Shown: positions 4,632-9,633 of the stretch, piece after piece
Layout of the letters: each line of letters starts with the position of its first letter
Numbering within the stretch: position 1 is the first letter of the stretch
NCBI GenBank assembly: GCA_946478675.1
Contig: CAMLEF010000166.1
Span: forward strand, 1-9,633
Direction of reading: 5' to 3'
Length of the DNA: 9,633 nt
Source of the DNA: an uncultured Flavobacteriales bacterium
GTDB taxonomy: Bacteria; Bacteroidota; Bacteroidia; Palsa-965
Position numbers and translations under genes: made by a program
Notes under the pieces: model-generated
Told to the model about the DNA's origin: nothing
Databases searched by the model: none
The model's input: only the letters and a program-made list of their open reading frames with translations

Positions 4632-7118
4632 ATGGTAATTTTGAGACGATTACTGGTCATTTTCGCTTTTCTACTGGCGGGGAAAAATCTCGTAGCACAA
4701 TACTGCGACACCTCCCTTTGGATTCCTAACGGTCCCGTGCACGCCCTGCAGCTTCGCGACAGCCTGCTGTTTGTCGGCGGTGAATTCACACAGGTCAGTC
4801 CTGCAACCGGTCACTTCGTGCGACTCGATTCGACGACTGCCAATCTCGCGCCACCTTTCCCGCAGATCTACGGCCGCGTGAATTGCATGGCGAAGGACAG
4901 CATCGGTCGCGTATACGTTGGCGGAAGCTTTTCGCAGGTCGGCAGCCTGAACATCCGCAACCTGTTCCGTTTCGATTCGCTCGGCCAGATTGATCTCAAC
5001 TTTATTCCCGATCCTGACGGGGAAGTGTTCACCGTCGCCGTTTACAACAACGTGCTCTGGATCGGCGGCGATTTTCTTTCCGTTTCCGGCTTCCCGAGAG
5101 GAAGAGGCGCAGCCATCGCCGTGCAGGACAGCATTCAGTATCGTGATGCCTTCGGCGTGATCGATTCAGTCGCTTATTTTTCCTCAACCGATACGCTGAC
5201 GGCTTTTAATCCCGGCGCAAACGGACCGATCTACGCGATCTATCCTGACCAGCTCCTTCCTGTCGTTTTTGCCGGCGGCGATTTTTCCTTCATCGGCGGC
5301 TTCCCGGTTACGTATGTCGCCAAGCTGAAAGCTTCCGACGGATTATGCGTGCCCACCAATAATTCATTCTGGCAGGCGACCCCGAATCTCAACGGGCCGG
5401 TACGCGCGATCCGGATCTGGAAAGGTGATGTTTACCTGGCCGGCGAATTCGATCATCTCGGAACCTACGCAAGGCACGGACTGGCGACAGTGGACTTCTC
5501 CAACGGCGCTATGTTTACGCTCGACCAGAACCAGCAGCCCGCCTACAATGCCGGTTCCAACGGCGCGGTGTACGACATGGAAGTGGTGAACGACCAGCTC
5601 TACGTGGTGGGCGACTTTACCATTCTCGGCGGTAATATCCGCAATCGTACCGCCTGTCTCGATTCCGCGTTTCGGTTGCTGACCTGGACCGTTCCTTTCG
5701 ATGGCGTGGTGAAATGCATCGAGCGCTGGGGCGACAGCACTTTTGTCTTCGGCGGAAACTTCACGGTTGTTAACGGCGATACCATTTACAACGCTGCGAT
5801 CGCAGGAATGGACACGGTGATCGATGTGCACGCCTGGAACCCGATGTTCGATGGCGAAGTCCTTGCGGTGATGCCCTCACAGGTTCCGGGAAGCGTTTAT
5901 GCCGGTGGTGAATTCACCGGCGCCAATGGAGTAGCGCGGAAAAACCTTTGCGTGATCAACACGAATACGCGGCGGCCGGACGGCTGGAGGCCCGATCTGA
6001 ACGACGTTGTTTACACGCTTTACGCGGACAATACGCACCTGTATGTGGCCGGTGATTTTACCAGCGTGAATGGGCAAAACCGGGCGCGCTTAGCCTCCTT
6101 CCGCCTTGCCGATTATTCGTTGTCGCCCTTCAATCCCGGTGTCAACGGGCTCGTGCGTACCATGACGAGCCGCAATTCGCTGCTGTACATCGGCGGTAAT
6201 TTCTCCATAGCCGGAGGACAACAGCGTTCCAGCCTTGCGTGCATCGATACGACGAATTCGCAGGCGACCGTGTGGAATCCGAACGTGGCGGGAACCGTCA
6301 ACAAGATCATCGCCGATAATCATCATCTCTATGTCGGTGGATTTTTCCCGCAGGCCGGCGCGCAATCCCGCAACAATCTTGCGCGCATCGACCTCACGAC
6401 CGGTCTTGCCGACTGGAGCTGGCAATGCGATGCGGACGACGGCATTTACGACATGGAGCTGTACAACGGCACGCTGTATTTCGGCGGCTGGTTCCTGGAT
6501 GCCGGCGGACAATCGCGCGCGCATCTTGCAGCTGCCGATACGCTCACCGGCGCAGTAGCGTCATTCAACCCGGGCGTTGACGATTACGTGCGTTGCTTCA
6601 CGCGCTGGAACGACGACCTGTTTTTCTCCGGGCCTTTCATCAACACCACGAGCTCGCTCTATCGTCCGCGCATGGCGAATTTCGATTTGGGCGACGGCGC
6701 TTTCGACACGTGGTCGCCGCAACCTTCTTCGATGGCGGAAAGCATGCAGTGCTCGCAGGATTGGCTGTATTGCGGCGGCGGATTTACTTTCATCGGCGGA
6801 AAATATCATCCGAACCTCGCCATGGTCAGCGTGAATTACGTTACCGGAATTCCTGCAACGAGCAACGGTTTCGTGCCTTCCGTAACGATCTGGCCGAATC
6901 CTGCGACGGATGTCGTCAACGTGGTGCTTCCTGCTCCGGATGAAAACGGCACAATCGAAATCACGGATGCAACCGGGCGTATCGTTTATCAGAAAGAAGT
7001 GCAGCCCGGCAATGGAAACATGGTGCAGCTCGACGTCAGCGCTCTTGCAGAAGGGATTTACCAGCTCACGGTTCGTAACGGCGGAATAGTTTCCGGGACG
7101 GCGAAGCTGGTGCGATGA
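4632..7118 (+). CDS. T9SS-secreted beta-propeller repeat protein (delta-60/DUF5122-like), 14 repeats
   Basis: An 828-residue exported protein. Residues 1-23 form a Sec signal peptide (RR, a hydrophobic stretch, cleavage likely after LVAQ). Residues about 30-735 are 14 repeats, each with a core like YVGGDFTSVNGQ-x-R-x-x-LA. The GGxF-type cores start at 49, 97, 145, 215, 270, 326, 374, 425, 473, 521, 569, 618, 666 and 715, mostly 48 residues apart. Many units end FNPGVNG or similar, recalling the delta-60/DUF5122 propeller repeat. Two seven-bladed propellers is the simple inference. The C-terminal domain (about 748-828) is a T9SS type A sorting signal: WPNPATD at 754-760, ITDATGRIVY, then LAEGIYQLTV. 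Such cargo crosses the outer membrane through T9SS and is released or attached to anionic lipopolysaccharide. No catalytic motif is visible; adhesion or carbohydrate binding is possible. No Shine-Dalgarno is apparent. Confidence 0.92.
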   Translation: MVILRRLLVIFAFLLAGKNLVAQYCDTSLWIPNGPVHALQLRDSLLFVGGEFTQVSPATGHFVRLDSTTANLAPPFPQIYGRVNCMAKDSIGRVYVGGSFSQVGSLNIRNLFRFDSLGQIDLNFIPDPDGEVFTVAVYNNVLWIGGDFLSVSGFPRGRGAAIAVQDSIQYRDAFGVIDSVAYFSSTDTLTAFNPGANGPIYAIYPDQLLPVVFAGGDFSFIGGFPVTYVAKLKASDGLCVPTNNSFWQATPNLNGPVRAIRIWKGDVYLAGEFDHLGTYARHGLATVDFSNGAMFTLDQNQQPAYNAGSNGAVYDMEVVNDQLYVVGDFTILGGNIRNRTACLDSAFRLLTWTVPFDGVVKCIERWGDSTFVFGGNFTVVNGDTIYNAAIAGMDTVIDVHAWNPMFDGEVLAVMPSQVPGSVYAGGEFTGANGVARKNLCVINTNTRRPDGWRPDLNDVVYTLYADNTHLYVAGDFTSVNGQNRARLASFRLADYSLSPFNPGVNGLVRTMTSRNSLLYIGGNFSIAGGQQRSSLACIDTTNSQATVWNPNVAGTVNKIIADNHHLYVGGFFPQAGAQSRNNLARIDLTTGLADWSWQCDADDGIYDMELYNGTLYFGGWFLDAGGQSRAHLAAADTLTGAVASFNPGVDDYVRCFTRWNDDLFFSGPFINTTSSLYRPRMANFDLGDGAFDTWSPQPSSMAESMQCSQDWLYCGGGFTFIGGKYHPNLAMVSVNYVTGIPATSNGFVPSVTIWPNPATDVVNVVLPAPDENGTIEITDATGRIVYQKEVQPGNGNMVQLDVSALAEGIYQLTVRNGGIVSGTAKLVR

Positions 7119-7127
7119 GCAAATTCC

Positions 7128-8120
7128 TTAACGGACAAAATTCAGCGAAGCCGTTGTCGTGCCGCTGATGAGCGCGAACCGCGTATCCTGGTCGAGCCAG
7201 TAATTCCTGAAATACGTCGTCGTTCTCGCAGAGAATAAACCGTAGCCGCCTTCGATATTCGAATAAGGCGGAAGGTCGGCGGCCGAAGAAGCGCTCGCAT
7301 TCTGCACTTCAATGTACGTCACCAGGTCGTCGCAGCTGCCGGTGAAGATCAGCTCTACTTTCCCGGAAATACGGCGCGTATAAGGTTTCGCAGGAATAAG
7401 CGCAGCCATCGCATTCAGGAAATTGTTTCGGCGTATGGCAAACTGCAGCTGTTCGTTCCCCAATGTGCGCGAAGCCGTCGCTTCTCCCAGTTGCCAGTCG
7501 ACGTATTGCTCGGAAACCTGCGTGGTGTCGTAAATGAATTGATCCGTGTAATGAAAACGCAGCGCCAGGCTGTAACGTTTCGCATGATTGCCCGTGAGAA
7601 AGCGGAACCGGATGTACGTCGTATCCTGCAGGTTCAATCCTGAAAAGCTGCCGGGCTCGAGCAGCGAAGGATCCTGCGCGATGGGCGTTTTCGAAGTGAT
7701 GCTGTTGCCTTTGCGCAAATCGGTGACGGTGAGGTAGTATTCGCTGCCGTCTTTCAGTACCGGGAAATTTCCTTTGTACAGCACTTGCCCCGGGTTCGCA
7801 AAAATTCCCGGGTCACGCGGGATCGTCGTGTCGGGCCAGAGCGAAAACGTTTGCACCGGCTGACCGTTCAGCCAGCGTTCCATTTTAACGTCCAGCGTTC
7901 CTGCGGGAAAACCGATCGTGTCTTCGTGCTGCGCCATTTCCAGCGCATTCGCTTCGCCGAGAAAAACTTTCGAGATGCGGATGTATTGCACGCTGTCGGC
8001 AGGGTTCAGCAGGCCGTAGCACACGATCACGTTTTTGTATTCCGCAAGAAGGTCGATGTCGTTCTTACATCCGCCGTACAGCAGGACCAGCGCGGCTAAA
8101 AAAGGCAGCAGCTTTCGCAT
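7128..8120 (-). CDS. Surface lipoprotein B, DUF4249-like (paralogue of the 3425-4531 protein)
   Basis: A 330-residue lipoprotein: signal residues 1-17 with basic MRK, a Leu/Ala-rich core and a good lipobox YGGC at Cys18. The first 100 mature residues match lipoprotein A closely: CYGLL, SVQYIRISKVFLGE, NALEMAQ, VQTFSLWPDT, DPGIFANPGQVLY. The middle diverges, and the C-terminal YSNIEGGYGLFSART pairs with the equivalent segment of A. It is shorter than A mainly in the central region and tail. Function is unknown; outer-membrane anchoring is inferred from the lipobox. The 3' end converges on the T9SS gene with 9 bp between stop codons and no terminator there. It lies 65 bp downstream of the anti-sigma gene on the same strand. 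A weak -7-like TACTTTTA (8171-8178) could give it its own promoter. Confidence 0.85.
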   Translation of the reverse strand: MRKLLPFLAALVLLYGGCKNDIDLLAEYKNVIVCYGLLNPADSVQYIRISKVFLGEANALEMAQHEDTIGFPAGTLDVKMERWLNGQPVQTFSLWPDTTIPRDPGIFANPGQVLYKGNFPVLKDGSEYYLTVTDLRKGNSITSKTPIAQDPSLLEPGSFSGLNLQDTTYIRFRFLTGNHAKRYSLALRFHYTDQFIYDTTQVSEQYVDWQLGEATASRTLGNEQLQFAIRRNNFLNAMAALIPAKPYTRRISGKVELIFTGSCDDLVTYIEVQNASASSAADLPPYSNIEGGYGLFSARTTTYFRNYWLDQDTRFALISGTTTASLNFVR

Positions 8121-8179
8121 AGTGGTAGTGCAATTGCGGTCGCGGGGAACGACCAGGCGGGGATGAGCGATAAAAGTAG

Positions 8180-8204
8180 AAAAAATCAGGGAGCGGCCGG
8201 CTCC
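8180..8204 (-). terminator. Terminator-like hairpin overlapping the anti-sigma stop codon
   Basis: In minus-strand RNA GGAGC and GCUCC (arms 8200-8204 and 8190-8194) form a 5-bp GC-rich stem with a 5-nt CGGCC loop, then CUGA and six U residues (8180-8185). The stem is made by the codons for Glu-Pro-Ala-Ala-Pro at the end of the anti-sigma gene. It is short, so partial termination or attenuation before lipoprotein B is the likelier role. Confidence 0.45.
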
Positions 8205-9013
8205 GGTTTGCCCATCACGTAAATCGGTCCCGCTGGCGTTTGTACCGCTTCCGATTTTTCGAGGGAAATGGCGAACGCTTCCGCCGAAGGAATCGCAGAA
8301 GGCATCATCATCATGCCGGTAGTGTCGTTGCAGACGAAGCCGCCTTCGTTCACCGGCTTTCCGTCGACGATCGCCCAGAGCACGTATTTCTCATCGGGCG
8401 CCGTAGCGGGCAGCGTCATCGGGTCCACCATCACCATTTTCGATTGCGAATCCCAATGCACCATCGCTTTCATCGGGTGGCCGTCGACCATGCTGTTGAG
8501 CGCGATGGTTTGCGTCATCGGGCTGCGGACGAATTCCAGCTGTTGCTGCAGCTCGTTGCGCTCTTTGTCGAAACCGGAAATCGCAACAGCGGCTTTCGAG
8601 GAATCGTCTTCTAGCTGCTTTCGTTTTTGTTCCGATGCGGCGAGTGAATCGCGCGTGCCGTGAAGCTGCGACATCATGTAAAAATTCACGCCGACGCTGA
8701 TGAGAAGAAGTACGCCTGCCGCTGCTGCAAACGTTTTCCAGGAAGAGCGTGCGGGATGCAGCGGAATAATTTTCGGTTCGTTGCGCGAAGAGGAAAGCAG
8801 GCTGCCGAGAATTTTTTCTTTCAACGCAGGATCCGGATCAACGGCGTGCATCGTGGCGTACGTTTCGAAATCGGACTGCAGCTCTTCCAGCGCCGCGCGC
8901 ACCTCCGCATGCGAAGCCGCCATACGCTCCGCCTCCTGCGCTTCGGCGGGAGTGGCAGCGCCCGAGACGTACAGCTCGAGCAGGCCCGATTCGATGTATT
9001 CCTGCGGGGTCAT
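8186..9013 (-). CDS. Membrane anti-sigma factor, RskA-type
   Basis: A 275-residue single-pass membrane protein. Residues 1-75 form a helical cytoplasmic anti-sigma region (EYIESGLLELYVSGAATPAEAQE), without the HxxxCxxC zinc motif. One transmembrane helix lies at about 94-114 (FAAAAGVLLLISVGVNFYMM). A charged predicted coiled coil at about 118-163 (SEQKRKQLEDD, ERNELQQQLEF) follows. The outer domain (about 164-270) matches the RskA C-terminal pattern: MVHWD, MTLPATAPDEKYVLWAIVDGKPVNEGGF, then AFAISLE and IYVMGK. RskA proteins hold an ECF sigma factor at the membrane until a signal triggers proteolysis. The start codon overlaps the sigma stop in ATGA, so the two are translationally coupled. The extracytoplasmic part is rich in Met (including MMMM at 234-237). 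The inducing signal is unknown. Confidence 0.9.
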   Translation of the reverse strand: MTPQEYIESGLLELYVSGAATPAEAQEAERMAASHAEVRAALEELQSDFETYATMHAVDPDPALKEKILGSLLSSSRNEPKIIPLHPARSSWKTFAAAAGVLLLISVGVNFYMMSQLHGTRDSLAASEQKRKQLEDDSSKAAVAISGFDKERNELQQQLEFVRSPMTQTIALNSMVDGHPMKAMVHWDSQSKMVMVDPMTLPATAPDEKYVLWAIVDGKPVNEGGFVCNDTTGMMMMPSAIPSAEAFAISLEKSEAVQTPAGPIYVMGKPEPAAP

Positions 9014-9546
9014 TTGATCAGTTCGCGCAGCCGGGAGATGGCTGCTTTTACACGCGTTTTTACTGTGCCCAGCGGGATGCCCAATTCCTCGGCCACTTCC
9101 GTCTGGGTATATCCTCCGAAATACAGCAGGTCGATGAGCTGCCGCTGCTCCGGTTTTAATTCGTCCACCAGCTTGCGCAAACCGATATGGTCCGTCGCGG
9201 TCGACTGGTTATGTTGCTTGTCTACAGAATATACGAAGTCTTCGATGCTGCGGACTTGCCCTTCATTGCGAAAATCCTTCGAGCGCGTTTTGTCGATCGC
9301 GGTGTTGCGCGCAATATTGAGCAGCCAGGTGTAGAGACGGCCTTTCGTCGCATCGTAAGAAGCGCTGTTGTTCCAGATCTTGACGAACACTTCCTGCAGC
9401 ACGTCCTCCGCTGTTTCTTTGTCATTCACGACACGGAAAACAACACCATACAACGCTGCGGAATAATGATCGTAAAGCGCACGCAAAGCCTGCTCGTTCC
9501 GCGCTTTCAGTAACGCGATGAGCTCAGGCTCGGGAGGAAGGATCAT
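9010..9546 (-). CDS. ECF-family RNA polymerase sigma factor
   Basis: Counted from the ATG at 9544-9546 the protein has 178 residues, typical of ECF sigma factors, which keep only regions 2 and 4. An in-frame GTG at 9556-9558 would add four residues; ATG is preferred because neither has a clear Shine-Dalgarno and GTG is rarer. Region 2 (about 20-90) includes NDKETAEDVLQEVFVKIW and GRLYTWLLNIARNTAIDKTR, the core-binding and -10 recognition segments. Region 4 (about 123-176) ends with a helix-turn-helix, YTQTEVAEELGIPLGTVKTR, for -35 recognition. Pairing with an RskA-type anti-sigma suggests relation to the SigK/SigM-like groups. The operon is sigma then anti-sigma, usually under self-control. 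Regulon members cannot be proven here; the lipoprotein B gene downstream is the nearest candidate. Confidence 0.93.
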   Translation of the reverse strand: MILPPEPELIALLKARNEQALRALYDHYSAALYGVVFRVVNDKETAEDVLQEVFVKIWNNSASYDATKGRLYTWLLNIARNTAIDKTRSKDFRNEGQVRSIEDFVYSVDKQHNQSTATDHIGLRKLVDELKPEQRQLIDLLYFGGYTQTEVAEELGIPLGTVKTRVKAAISRLRELIK

Positions 9547-9592
9547 CTTTGGAGACACGAACGGCGCTTAGTGAAGCGAAGGTAGAATAATG

Positions 9593-9624
9593 TGCCGATT
9601 TGCAGATATGCTGATGTGCCGATT
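9593..9624. repeat. Tandem octamer repeat, TGCNGATN x4
   Basis: Four consecutive 8-bp units read TGCCGATT (9593-9600), TGCAGATA (9601-9608), TGCTGATG (9609-9616) and TGCCGATT (9617-9624). In rotated form they fit RATNTGYN, the same pattern as the AATTTGNN array at 372-395. An 11-bp direct repeat ATGTGCCGATT (9590-9600 and 9614-9624) is part of it. It lies upstream of the sigma gene, between about 47 and 78 nt before its start codon. The array may continue beyond the window. Confidence 0.7.
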
Positions 9625-9633
9625 AAAAAAGGG

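Noticed and set aside
8132..8156. GGTCG/CGACC inverted repeat between the anti-sigma gene and lipoprotein B as a terminator
   Set aside because: A 5-bp stem without any following U-tract on the minus strand; likely chance in GC-rich sequence.
8660..9334. A 224-codon plus-strand open frame across the sigma/anti-sigma junction
   Set aside because: It is antisense to two well-recognised proteins joined by an ATGA overlap and shows no domain features.

Overview
The window reads as a chromosomal segment of a Bacteroidota bacterium, most likely near Chitinophagales or a related GC-richer lineage (that rank is inference). The evidence is a secreted protein with a type IX secretion (T9SS) C-terminal sorting domain, two lipoproteins of a Bacteroidota-style surface family, promoter boxes matching the Bacteroidota -7 consensus TAnnTTTG, few Shine-Dalgarno sites, and a DnaK of Bacteroidota type. 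Nothing indicates a prophage, insertion sequence, CRISPR array, rRNA or tRNA.

Layout from left to right. (1) 1-324, minus: the N-terminal 108 codons of a MarR-family repressor that runs off the left edge, with a promoter and overlapping palindromes upstream. (2) 325-469: an intergenic patch holding two kinds of short tandem repeat. (3) 470-1109, minus: a HigB-like toxin followed by its HTH antitoxin, overlapping by 20 bp. (4) 1151-3149, minus: dnaK with a strong strand-specific terminator, and a 275-bp upstream region (3150-3424) containing repeated TGGCA half-sites and a sigma-54-like promoter candidate. (5) 3425-4531, minus: lipoprotein A. (6) 4632-7118, plus: an 828-residue T9SS-exported protein built from 14 repeats of about 48 residues, probably two seven-bladed beta-propellers. 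(7) 7128-8120, minus: lipoprotein B, clearly paralogous to lipoprotein A. (8) 8186-9558, minus: an ECF sigma factor and a membrane-bound RskA-type anti-sigma factor joined by an ATGA overlap. (9) 9559-9633: intergenic sequence with another octamer tandem repeat. No gene-free stretch exceeds 300 bp.

How the genes may work together. DnaK is housekeeping. The MarR gene and the toxin-antitoxin pair look self-regulated. The most interesting unit is 3425-9558: two paralogous surface lipoproteins flank a large repeat protein exported by T9SS, beside a sigma/anti-sigma switch that could sense envelope state. A terminator-like hairpin overlapping the end of the anti-sigma gene suggests lipoprotein B is only partly co-transcribed with the switch. 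That these form one functional surface module is inference from context.
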